Below, piece by piece: positions 17,413 through 26,145 of a stretch of DNA of 54,528 nt; within the stretch, counting starts at the first letter, position 1, and each line of letters starts with the position of its first letter. The translations under genes were made by a program, and so were the position numbers. Source of the DNA: Methylicorpusculum sp. (GTDB lineage Bacteria > Pseudomonadota > Gammaproteobacteria > Methylococcales > Methylomonadaceae); the NCBI RefSeq assembly GCF_030651835.1, contig NZ_JAUSBX010000040.1, positions 1-54,528 of the forward strand, read 5' to 3'. The notes beneath the pieces are model-generated. The model was not told where the DNA came from. It did no database searches and worked only from the letters and a program-made list of their open reading frames with translations.

Positions 17413-18555
17413 ATGAAACAGGTTGTTATTGCAGGTTACTGCCGCTCACCTTTTACCCCTGCCCACAAAGGCCAACTTTCCCAAATCAGGCCGGATGATT
17501 TAATTGCACAGGTCATCACTGCACTCGTTAAACGGACCGGTGTTAATCCTGATGATCTCGAAGACCTGATTCTAGGCTGCGCATTTCCCGAAGGCGAACA
17601 AGGCCTCAACCTTGCCCGACTGGTCGTTCATTTGGCTGATCTTCCGGTTTCAGTAGCCGGTATGACGCTGAACCGGTTTTGCGGATCGTCCATGCAGGCT
17701 ATACATATAGCAGCCGGTGCCATTCAAATGAATGCCGGTGAAGCTTTTATTTGCGCCGGTGTGGAATCGATGACACGCATTCCGATGGGCGGATTTAACA
17801 TGATGCCTAATCCTGATCTTTATCAACGATTTCCCCAAGCGTATATCAGCATGGGTGATACTGCTGAAAATCTGGCTAAACACTATCAAATCGACCGGAT
17901 AGACCAGGAAACCTTTGCACTGGCCAGTCATCAAAAAGCCTTTACCGCTCAACAGAACGGCGGTTTTTCAGACGAAATGGTGTCCATTTCTCTACCCAAC
18001 GGTTTGCATATCGCTCAAGATGGCTGTATTCGTCCTGACACCTCGCTGGCCGCTTTGGCAAGTTTAAAACCCGCGTTCTTTAGCCATGGCAGTATTACAG
18101 CGGGTACAGCGTCACCGGTCACCGATGGCGCTGCCGCTCTGCTGGTTTGCAGCGAAGATTACGCCGACAGGCACAAACTCAGTAAACTAGCCCGTATCAA
18201 GGCCATTGCCGTATCCGGCTGTCTGCCCGAAATCATGGGCATAGGCCCTATCAAAGCGACTCATAAAGCACTCCAACGCGCCGGACTGACGCTTGACGAT
18301 ATCGATATCGTCGAACTGAATGAGGCTTTTTCGGCTCAAGTGCTGGCAGTGCTCAAAGAACTGCCTATCCCTCTGCAAAAACTAAACATCGATGGCGGCG
18401 CCATTGCCTTGGGGCATCCTTTAGGCGCAAGCGGCGCACGGATTACCGGCAAGGCGGCCAGTCTGTTGACAAGGGAAAACCGCCGTTATGCATTGGCAAC
18501 CCAGTGCATCGGCGGAGGCCAAGGCATTGCCACTATTTTGGAGGCTATCTCATGA
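17413..18555 (+). CDS. fadA: thiolase (acetyl-CoA acyltransferase, FadA-like)
   Basis: 380 residues, normal for thiolase. The nucleophilic Cys is C90 in NRFCGSSMQAI. The active-site His is in GGAIALGHPLGASGARI and the second Cys in QCIGGGQG. It should cleave 3-ketoacyl-CoA to acetyl-CoA and a shortened acyl-CoA. AGGAGA lies just before the ATG. It overlaps the multifunctional enzyme gene by 4 bp (ATGA), so the two are translationally coupled as a FadA/FadN-type pair. A biosynthetic direction cannot be excluded, but the neighbouring FadE points to degradation. Confidence 0.92.
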   Translation: MKQVVIAGYCRSPFTPAHKGQLSQIRPDDLIAQVITALVKRTGVNPDDLEDLILGCAFPEGEQGLNLARLVVHLADLPVSVAGMTLNRFCGSSMQAIHIAAGAIQMNAGEAFICAGVESMTRIPMGGFNMMPNPDLYQRFPQAYISMGDTAENLAKHYQIDRIDQETFALASHQKAFTAQQNGGFSDEMVSISLPNGLHIAQDGCIRPDTSLAALASLKPAFFSHGSITAGTASPVTDGAAALLVCSEDYADRHKLSKLARIKAIAVSGCLPEIMGIGPIKATHKALQRAGLTLDDIDIVELNEAFSAQVLAVLKELPIPLQKLNIDGGAIALGHPLGASGARITGKAASLLTRENRRYALATQCIGGGQGIATILEAIS

Positions 18556-20855
18556 TTATCGAAAAAGCCGCGGTGATTGGTGCCGGCGTCATGGGTGCAA
18601 GCATCGCCGCTCATCTCAGTAACGCCGGCGTTCCTGTCCTGCTCTTAGATATTGTGCCGGAAGGCGCTTCACAGCGAAATCAACTGGCCGAATCAGCCAT
18701 CGCCAAACTACTCAAAACCGAGCCTGCCGCCTTTATGCTGGCAAAAAATGCAAGACTGATCACGCCCGGCAATCTGGATGATGATCTTGAAAAGCTGGCT
18801 ACGGTCGATTGGGTTATTGAAGCGGTCATTGAAAATCTGTCCATCAAACAAAAGCTCTACCAGCAATTGGAGGGCATTTGCCCCGAAACTACCTTAATTT
18901 CGTCTAATACGTCCACTTTGCCACTCAAATTGCTGATGGCAGATGCGCCGGAAAGTCTTAAACGAAGATTCATGATTACTCATTTTTTTAATCCGCCTCG
19001 CTATATGAGGTTACTTGAACTGGTTTCCGGCGCGGAAACCTTGCCCGAATTCCAGCAGGCAGTGACCGAATTTGCCGATTTACGCCTGGGAAAAGGTTGT
19101 GTGATATGTAACGACACGCCCGGTTTTATTGCCAACCGCATAGGTACTTTCTGGATTTTATGCGGATTACAGGAAGCCCGCAAACTGGGCCTTAGCGTTG
19201 AAGAAGCCGATTTGGCTATCGCCAAACCTTTCGGCATTCCCAAAACCGGCATTTTTGGCTTGCTGGATCTGGTCGGTATCGACCTTATCCCTTTCATAGT
19301 CAAAGGCTTCAACACGATGTTGCCGGAAAACGATGCATTTCGGAAACTGGCTCCTCTGCCTGATTTAATCCCTAAAATGATAGAGGCCGGCTACACAGGC
19401 AGAAAAGGGAAAGGCGGATTTTACCGCTTGCTGCAGATCGAGGGGCAACGCATCAAGGAATCCATCAATCTTAAAACCGGCGATTATGCTATCAGCATTA
19501 AACCGCAGATGGACTTAGCCCACGATCTGAAGATACTGCTGTCCGGTAACGATAAAATCGCCACGTTCTGCTGGAACGTCATCTCTCAAACGCTTTGTTA
19601 TGCCGCCTCCCTGCTGCCTGAAATTGCAGAGGATCCCGTTGCCGTGGATACGGCAATGAAACTGGGCTTCAATTGGACTTACGGACCGTTTGAATTGATT
19701 GATCGCATCGGAGCCACCGGATTTTGCGATCGCCTGATTCTGGAAAACAAATCGCTTCCTGCCTTGCTCGCAGATCGCAAACCGTTTTATACCGCTGACA
19801 ATGGCAGGCTTTACTGCAAGGATTTAGCGCGACAGTATCAGCCGGTTAGACGACCGGACGGGGCTTTGCTGTTGTCGGACTGTAAATTAACAAACTCACC
19901 GGTTTTACAAAACCGGTCAGCCAGCCTCTGGGATTTGGGCGACGGCATTGCCTGTCTGGAGTTCCACAGCAAAATGAACACGCTGGACATGGACACCATG
20001 ACCATGATCCGAAAAACCATCGACAAAATCGGTAAAGAATTTGCTGGCTTAGTGATTTACAACGAAGCCGAACATTTTTCTGCCGGTGCGAATCTGTCAT
20101 TATTGGTCAACGCCATCAAGGAAAAAAACACTGTCGCTGTTGCCGATCTGATCCGCGTCGGCCAACAAACCTATCAAGCCTTAAAATACGCCCCTTTTCC
20201 TGTGGTGGGTGCGCCTTCCGGGCTGGCATTGGGCGGTGGCTGTGAAATTCTGCTGCATTGCGATGCGATTCAAGCTCATGCGGAACTTTATATGGGTCTC
20301 GTCGAAGCGGGTGTCGGTTTACTACCCGGATGGGGTGGCTGCAAGGAATATTTGCGCAGACAGTTAGACAACAAAAAACGATTCGGAGGTCCGATTCCTC
20401 CAGTCAGTCAGGCATTTGAAACCATAGGCATGGCAAAAGTCTCCAAATCGGCATTCGAAGCGAAAACGTTGCTGTTTTTATCACCCAGCGACGGCATTAC
20501 AATGAATCGCAACCGCCTTTTAGCCGACGCAAAAGCCAAGTCATTAGCCATGTCCTCCGAATATCAGCCGCCAGAGCCTTATCACTACAATCTTCCGGGT
20601 AAAACCGCAGCCATTTTATTGAATATGGCAACTCGGGCGATGCATCTCGTTGGAAAGATCACTGCCTACGATACCGTCATCGCGGATCATTTGGCCCAGG
20701 TTTTGAGTGGCGGCGACTGCGATATCACCCTGCCATTAACTGAAGAAGACCTGTTGTCTCTGGAGCTGAATGCTTTTTTGGCACTCACTCAAAATCCTGA
20801 ATCGCTGGCAAGATTGGAACATATGCTGCAAACCGGCAAACCGCTCAGAAATTAG
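18552..20855 (+). CDS. fadN: 3-hydroxyacyl-CoA dehydrogenase/enoyl-CoA hydratase (FadN-like)
   Basis: 767 residues. The dehydrogenase comes first: NAD-binding VIGAGVMGASIAAHL, then SSNTSTLPL and catalytic His in MITHFFNPPRY, with the C-terminal dehydrogenase domain to about residue 440. The enoyl-CoA hydratase domain is at about 475-640, with GGGCE and GLVEAGVGLLPGWGG carrying the two Glu residues expected of an active hydratase. This order (dehydrogenase before hydratase) matches FadN of Bacillus, not E. coli FadB. The start is the ATG at 18552, overlapping the thiolase stop. An earlier in-frame codon at 18504 is inside fadA. Confidence 0.9.
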   Translation: MIIEKAAVIGAGVMGASIAAHLSNAGVPVLLLDIVPEGASQRNQLAESAIAKLLKTEPAAFMLAKNARLITPGNLDDDLEKLATVDWVIEAVIENLSIKQKLYQQLEGICPETTLISSNTSTLPLKLLMADAPESLKRRFMITHFFNPPRYMRLLELVSGAETLPEFQQAVTEFADLRLGKGCVICNDTPGFIANRIGTFWILCGLQEARKLGLSVEEADLAIAKPFGIPKTGIFGLLDLVGIDLIPFIVKGFNTMLPENDAFRKLAPLPDLIPKMIEAGYTGRKGKGGFYRLLQIEGQRIKESINLKTGDYAISIKPQMDLAHDLKILLSGNDKIATFCWNVISQTLCYAASLLPEIAEDPVAVDTAMKLGFNWTYGPFELIDRIGATGFCDRLILENKSLPALLADRKPFYTADNGRLYCKDLARQYQPVRRPDGALLLSDCKLTNSPVLQNRSASLWDLGDGIACLEFHSKMNTLDMDTMTMIRKTIDKIGKEFAGLVIYNEAEHFSAGANLSLLVNAIKEKNTVAVADLIRVGQQTYQALKYAPFPVVGAPSGLALGGGCEILLHCDAIQAHAELYMGLVEAGVGLLPGWGGCKEYLRRQLDNKKRFGGPIPPVSQAFETIGMAKVSKSAFEAKTLLFLSPSDGITMNRNRLLADAKAKSLAMSSEYQPPEPYHYNLPGKTAAILLNMATRAMHLVGKITAYDTVIADHLAQVLSGGDCDITLPLTEEDLLSLELNAFLALTQNPESLARLEHMLQTGKPLRN

Positions 20856-20907
20856 CTGATAAATCAGTGATGCAAAAGCCTGGGGTACACCCGATTAAGG
20901 AACTCAC

Positions 20908-23199
20908 ATGAAATGGTTATTTACATTACCCGCTGTTCACTTAAGCACCGCATGGATACCTGCCCTGCGTCGCTCGTTGATCAGCAAGCCGGTTTACAAG
21001 GCAATGAAAAAGGCCTTGCCGCCCCTATCGCAAACCGAGTTGGAAGCCCTGGAAGCTGGCAATACCTGGTGGGATGCAGAACTCTTTTCAGGCAGGCCCA
21101 ACTGGCAGGTCTTGCAAAATCTACCCGCTGCCAAATTGACGACCGAAGAACAGGCCTTTATTGAAGGTCCAGTAGAAACCTTATGCCGGATGCTTGATGA
21201 CTGGGATATTACTTTCAACCGGAGGGTTCTTCCGCCTGAAGTATGGGATTTCATCAAACGCAACAGATTCTGCGGCATGATAATCCCCAAAACCTACGGA
21301 GGTCTGGAATTTTCTGACTATGCTCATTCGCAAGTCGTCATGAAAATCGCCAGCCGCAGCATCAGTGCCGCAGTCACGGTCATGGTGCCCAACTCATTGG
21401 GCCCTGCCAAACTATTACTTGATTACGGCACTGACGCGCAAAAAAAGCATTATTTATACAAACTCGCGGCTGGTGAAGAAATACCCGCTTTTGCATTGAC
21501 GGGGCCTTACGCCGGAAGCGATGCCGGGGCGATGCGCGATACGGGTATTGTTTGTTATGGTACGTTCGAAGGTCAGGATAAGGTTCTGGGTATTCGTCTC
21601 AATTGGGAAAAACGTTACATTACTCTGGGGCCGATCGCCACCGTTTTAGGGCTGGCGTTTAAATTGTATGACCCTGATCATCTGTTAGGCGAGAAGGAAA
21701 ACTTAGGCATCACCGTTGCTCTGATTCCAACCCATACACCGGGAATTTCAATCGGACGCCGACATTATCCTTTGGACTCGGCTTTTCAAAACGGACCCAA
21801 CTGGGGCAAAGACGTCTTCATTCCCTTGGATTGGATTATCGGTGGCGTTGAACAGGTGGGTAAAGGCTGGAAAATGCTGATGCAAAGCCTGTCGACGGGG
21901 CGTGCCATTTCTTTGCCTGCGCTAAGTACCGGTGGCGCTAAATTTGCCTGCCGCAACAGCGGCGCTTATGCGCGTATCCGTAAGCAATTTAACCTGCCCA
22001 TCGGTGAATTTGAAGGCGTAGAGGAGCCTTTGGCGCGCATGGCTGGTGAAGCCTATATTCTGGATGCCGCGCGCTCTGTAACGGCTGCGGCGATTGATCA
22101 CGGCGAAAAACCCTCAGTTATCTCCGCCATCATCAAATATGAACTGACCGAACGCATGCGCCGCGTTATCAATGATGCGATGGACATCCAAGGCGGCTCA
22201 GGCATCTGTTTGGGGCCGCGCAACTTCATGGGCCGTTTGTATCAGGTGATTCCGGTCAGCATTACAGTGGAGGGCGCGAATATATTAACCCGCACGATGA
22301 TGATTTTCGGCCAAGGCTCGGTAAGATGCCACCCGTTGATTCAGCAGGAAATGGCCGCGTTGCATTTAGCCGATAACGGGCAGGGCTTGCTTGAGTTTGA
22401 TAAATTGTTGGCTCAGCACATCCATTTAACACTGCGCAACCTGATTTACAGCGCTTGGTACGGTTTCAGCAATGCCTGGTTTTCAGAAGTTCCCGGCGAT
22501 AAAAATACTCGCCGTTATTATCGCCAGATTGCCAGACTCAGCGCCGGTTTTGCCGTATTAGCCGACTATGCATTACTGACATTGGGCGGTGCTTTAAAAC
22601 GGAAAGAACGTTTATCCGGACAATTTGCCGATGCATTGAGCCATTTATATTTATGTTCCGCTGTACTTAAGCATTACCAGAATCAGGGCAACCGGGTTGA
22701 AGATTTGCCATTAGTCGATTGGGCCTGTCAGACAACGTTATACAGTGTCCAACAATCCTTGTTGGCCATTTTACGAATAGTACCTTACCGAACCTTATCC
22801 TGGTCTCTCAAAATCTTGATGTTTCCATTAGGCACTCCCAATGAACCACCTGACGATGAACTCATTCATAGAACGGCCTCTATTTTATTATCGGACTCTT
22901 CAAGCCGTGATCGACTGACGCAGGGCATTTATATCAATACCCAAGAAGACGACCCTACCGGCCGTATCGAAATCGCGTTCCAAGCTGTTCTTGCTGCCGC
23001 TCCCGTAGAAATCAAAATTCGCCGAGCACAAAAAAATCGCCAGCTAACAAAAGGCGCAATCGAGGATGTAATGCTAGATGCAATAGATAAGCATATCATC
23101 AGCCGGGAAGAGGCTGAATTACTTCATCAAGCAGAAAGAGCCCGGTTTAAAGCCATCAGTGTCGATGATTTTGCCAGAAACGATCTGGAGCACCCATAG
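20908..23199 (+). CDS. fadE: acyl-CoA dehydrogenase, FadE type
   Basis: 763 residues, near the length of E. coli FadE and much longer than ordinary acyl-CoA dehydrogenases. Conserved parts include FCGMIIPKTYGGLEFS, FALTGPYAGSDAGA, LSTGRAISLPALSTGG and VSITVEGANILTRTMMIFGQG with the probable catalytic Glu in TVEGAN. It starts beta-oxidation by oxidising acyl-CoA to enoyl-CoA with FAD. It follows fadN after 52 bp, completing oxidation, hydration, second oxidation and thiolysis in one operon. No acyl-CoA synthetase is in the window. Confidence 0.93.
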   Translation: MKWLFTLPAVHLSTAWIPALRRSLISKPVYKAMKKALPPLSQTELEALEAGNTWWDAELFSGRPNWQVLQNLPAAKLTTEEQAFIEGPVETLCRMLDDWDITFNRRVLPPEVWDFIKRNRFCGMIIPKTYGGLEFSDYAHSQVVMKIASRSISAAVTVMVPNSLGPAKLLLDYGTDAQKKHYLYKLAAGEEIPAFALTGPYAGSDAGAMRDTGIVCYGTFEGQDKVLGIRLNWEKRYITLGPIATVLGLAFKLYDPDHLLGEKENLGITVALIPTHTPGISIGRRHYPLDSAFQNGPNWGKDVFIPLDWIIGGVEQVGKGWKMLMQSLSTGRAISLPALSTGGAKFACRNSGAYARIRKQFNLPIGEFEGVEEPLARMAGEAYILDAARSVTAAAIDHGEKPSVISAIIKYELTERMRRVINDAMDIQGGSGICLGPRNFMGRLYQVIPVSITVEGANILTRTMMIFGQGSVRCHPLIQQEMAALHLADNGQGLLEFDKLLAQHIHLTLRNLIYSAWYGFSNAWFSEVPGDKNTRRYYRQIARLSAGFAVLADYALLTLGGALKRKERLSGQFADALSHLYLCSAVLKHYQNQGNRVEDLPLVDWACQTTLYSVQQSLLAILRIVPYRTLSWSLKILMFPLGTPNEPPDDELIHRTASILLSDSSSRDRLTQGIYINTQEDDPTGRIEIAFQAVLAAAPVEIKIRRAQKNRQLTKGAIEDVMLDAIDKHIISREEAELLHQAERARFKAISVDDFARNDLEHP

Positions 23200-23236
23200 C
23201 GCTTCCAGGTGAATGACGAAATGTCCGGGAGGGAAG

Positions 23237-23400
23237 CAGCAATTCTCAATTTGAAGGGAAAAAAGGGCGGGGGGAAGCTTTTTGAGGATGTCGACAGCAG
23301 GGATGCTGCCGTCAAGCACCCATGGAAGGGTTTATGGCGTTCCTCAAAAGGCTTTTCCCAGCCCAAAATGACGCCGAAAAGATCAAACTGAGAATTGCTG
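23237..23400. repeat. MITE-like palindromic element, copy 2, with target duplication
   Basis: Terminal repeats CAGCAATTCTCAATTTGA (23237-23254) and TCAAACTGAGAATTGCTG (23383-23400) bound 164 bp, with the core GAGGATGTCGACAGCAGGG, GATGCTGCCGTCAAGC and GGCGTTCCTC. GGAGGGAAG flanks it exactly on both sides (23228-23236 and 23401-23409), a perfect 9-bp target-site duplication. This shows that the element transposes or once did. It lies between the convergent fadE and cheW genes. Confidence 0.88.
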
Positions 23401-23449
23401 GGAGGGAAGCTCAAATCCCATTCCCTAATTTTGATGTACTTAGATGTCA

Positions 23450-23491
23450 TTAAACCAGCCACGCTCTTTATCGGAAGCGTGGCTGGTTTAA
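23450..23491. terminator. strong bidirectional hairpin between fadE and cheW
   Basis: TTAAACCAGCCACGCT (23450-23465) and AGCGTGGCTGGTTTAA (23476-23491) form a perfect 16-bp stem with a 10-nt loop, between convergent genes and 21 bp past the cheW stop. There is no long T-run, but a transcript-end role for both strands is likely. Confidence 0.65.
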
Positions 23492-23512
23492 GAAGCTTTC
23501 CTGTGGCGAACT

Positions 23513-24046
23513 TCAATCTACCAGTTGTTCGTTGTTCAGACCGCTTAACTGAGACAACTCTTCCAACGATAAAACATGGTTTATCGCCAACAGAATAATG
23601 AACACATCACCCACACGAGCCATAGCTTGAATAAAGTCAGTACGAATGTCGGTACCAAAATCAGGAGCGGGCTGGATATTGGTTGGCGGGATTTCCAGAA
23701 TTTCCCTTACTTCATCCACCAGCATTCCTATCATCTGCGGGCCTTCCAGCACGTCCACTTCGACCAGAACAATGCAACTGCGCTTGTTGACCTCCGCGCT
23801 ATGATGTTTAAGCCGCGCAGATAAATCGATTACCGGCACAACATTACCTCTTAAGTTAATGACACCATGAATATAGTCAGGCGTCAGAGGCACATGTGTA
23901 ACGTTGGCTATCTCTATGATTTCCTTGACATCGAGTATATTGATAGCAAAATTCTCCTTGTCAACCAGAAACGTAAGGAATTGTCCAATTTGTTCCTGTA
24001 CCGCTACTGCATTTTTGCCATTTTCTTTTCGGATCAGATTACTCAT
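23513..24046 (-). CDS. cheW: CheW chemotaxis coupling protein
   Basis: 177 residues of CheW/SH3-like type: FLTFLVDKENFAINILDVKEI, the receptor-contact region IHGVINLRGNVVPVIDL, and GMLVDEVREILEI. It links receptors to CheA. The order mcp-cheW at the end of the minus-strand chemotaxis operon, 17 bp after the mcp gene, fits. Confidence 0.94.
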   Translation of the reverse strand: MSNLIRKENGKNAVAVQEQIGQFLTFLVDKENFAINILDVKEIIEIANVTHVPLTPDYIHGVINLRGNVVPVIDLSARLKHHSAEVNKRSCIVLVEVDVLEGPQMIGMLVDEVREILEIPPTNIQPAPDFGTDIRTDFIQAMARVGDVFIILLAINHVLSLEELSQLSGLNNEQLVD

Positions 24047-24063
24047 GGTCTGTTCTCCAGGAA

Positions 24064-26097
24064 CTAGAAACGCTCAAAATCCGAATCATTAAACTCAAGC
24101 GAGGTATCAGCAACGGCATTTTTTACCTCCGGCTTAGTACTGTAATTTGCTTTGGCAGGAGACCGGCTTTGACGATAAGGAGGATTATTTCGAGCACCGC
24201 CTTGAGGTTTGGCGCCGCTTGAATCGAGCTTGAAGAACGCTACTGCGTGTTGTAATTGTGTCGCCTGCCCGTTTAATTCTTCGGCAGTAGCCGCCAATTC
24301 CTCGGAGCTGGCCGCATTTTGCTGGGTGGCTTTATCCAGTTGCCGCATTGCATCATTGATTTGATTGATACCACTGGATTGTTCAATTGACGCCGCATTG
24401 ATTTCCTGAACCAGATCGGCCGTTTTAACAATATTGGGAACAACTGCAGCAATTAAAGCACCGGCCTTCTCGGCTATAGCCACACTATTGGTTGCCAGTT
24501 CATTGATTTCTTCTGCAGTAACCCGGCTGCTTTCCGCCAACTTACGCACTTCGGCAGCAACCACGGCAAAACCTTTACCATGCTCACCGGCAGATGCGGC
24601 TTCAATTGCAGCATTGAGTGATAGCAGATTGGTTTTGTAGGCAATATCTTCGATGAGACCGATTTTTTTGGCTATATTTTTCATCGCTTTAACAGTCTCA
24701 TTTACGGCTTCACCGCCTTCTCGGGACTCATTGGCTGACTTGGTCGCCATTTGTTCCGTGACATGGGCATTTTCGGTGTTCTGTTGCACTGAAGCATTGA
24801 GTTGCTCGATGGCCGAAGTGGTTTCCTCAACACTTGAGGCCTGCTCAGTAGCCGCCTGACTCATGCCCTGGGCTGTAGAACTGACCTGCTGCGAAGCACT
24901 GGATAAGGTGTCTGAGTTGGACCGGACCTGCTCAACAACATGACTCAACTGGTCGCGCATGTCACGTAAAGCCTGCGCCAACTGACCAATTTCGTCTTTA
25001 CCGTTTACTTCCAGTTTTGCGGTCAAATCGCCCTTGGATAAAGATTGCGCAAATTTAACACCGACAGTTATAGGTACTGTGATGAGATTGGCAAGGAACA
25101 TCGCAATTAAAATGCCCAAAATCAATGCAACGATAATGGTGCCGATGATGATTTTATTGGCTTCGCTGACTAATTCTTCAGCTTTATTGCGCGCTACTTC
25201 CAACTGTGTGTATCCGGATTCTTCTGCAGTTTGTGCCTGTTTAATGACATCAGCGCCGAGATCGGCCATTTCCTTCAGAATATTCTTAAGCTCGTCATCA
25301 TTTTTTATCCAGGCCTGTGCCGAAAGCTGATAATCGCGAGTTGCTTTTCGTGCCGCATCAATCAAGCGTAAAGCCTCATCACTATAAACGATTTTTTGCA
25401 GGTTATCATACAGTTGCATCAATTCGGGAAGCCAGATTTCCATTTTCTTCCAGGCAACTCGATTCTTGTAGTTAACTTCCTCCTTTTCAGCCCGCATGAT
25501 TTCCATGGCTTTAACATAGATGTTGGTAGCTATGATGTAGCGCTGCACATAAGGATCAAGCTCTTGTGCACTCGCGCCTTTCTTCATTGCTTCCTGATAA
25601 AGACTTACTTGTCGATTTAAAAAGTCATCGGCGGCAGAGGCAACGGTTGCGCCACGCTCGACCATTTCATCAACCGCTCTTTTGTTGGCCTTTAATGCCT
25701 CGACACCAGCACGGTATTTGTCCGCATATTTTAAAGTACCCTCACGAGCAGTCTTTGACTGATTCAGTAATTCAGTATTGTTATATTTTTTTCCAACCTG
25801 ATCAACTTGGTCCAGGTAGCCCATCAATTTCTTAACATTCTCTTCAGCGCGCTGGTAAATTTCATCCTTTTCATATAATAAATAATTTTTTTCTTCCATG
25901 ATGGTTGCGAAGGCCATTCTTTCAACGCCGGTGGCGTATTCCACCGATTTGCCGTTATTGTCTGTAATACCGAACAATGCATCGGAGACATCACCTATAT
26001 AAATTTTGGCCAATAGACCAAAACCAATAGTAATCGCCACCAACAACATTGCCCCAGTAAGAATTTTTGTTTTTATCTTGAGGTCATTAATGTTCAT
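24064..26097 (-). CDS. methyl-accepting chemotaxis protein with large periplasmic domain
   Basis: 677 residues from the ATG at 26097, which has AGGAAAA upstream. The longer frame to 26118 lacks this. Membrane helices are at about 10-31 and 320-342. The helical sensor domain between them is about 285 residues, the size of an HBM-type two-bundle domain, an assignment made from size and helicity only. HAMP follows, then a signalling domain with the hairpin tip [20 protein letters not shown] and [20 protein letters not shown]. The last 70 residues are polar and end DFERF. There is no CheR-binding NWETF-like pentapeptide. Confidence 0.92.
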   Translation of the reverse strand: MNINDLKIKTKILTGAMLLVAITIGFGLLAKIYIGDVSDALFGITDNNGKSVEYATGVERMAFATIMEEKNYLLYEKDEIYQRAEENVKKLMGYLDQVDQVGKKYNNTELLNQSKTAREGTLKYADKYRAGVEALKANKRAVDEMVERGATVASAADDFLNRQVSLYQEAMKKGASAQELDPYVQRYIIATNIYVKAMEIMRAEKEEVNYKNRVAWKKMEIWLPELMQLYDNLQKIVYSDEALRLIDAARKATRDYQLSAQAWIKNDDELKNILKEMADLGADVIKQAQTAEESGYTQLEVARNKAEELVSEANKIIIGTIIVALILGILIAMFLANLITVPITVGVKFAQSLSKGDLTAKLEVNGKDEIGQLAQALRDMRDQLSHVVEQVRSNSDTLSSASQQVSSTAQGMSQAATEQASSVEETTSAIEQLNASVQQNTENAHVTEQMATKSANESREGGEAVNETVKAMKNIAKKIGLIEDIAYKTNLLSLNAAIEAASAGEHGKGFAVVAAEVRKLAESSRVTAEEINELATNSVAIAEKAGALIAAVVPNIVKTADLVQEINAASIEQSSGINQINDAMRQLDKATQQNAASSEELAATAEELNGQATQLQHAVAFFKLDSSGAKPQGGARNNPPYRQSRSPAKANYSTKPEVKNAVADTSLEFNDSDFERF

Positions 26098-26145
26098 TGA
26101 GTTTTTCCTGTATAACAAAAGTTATGTCTGAAACCGTTTTAATCT

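Noticed and set aside
18504-18551. Upstream start of the FadN-like gene
   Set aside because: The extra 16 residues lie inside the end of fadA in another frame. ATGA overlap at 18552 and the NAD-binding start fit better.
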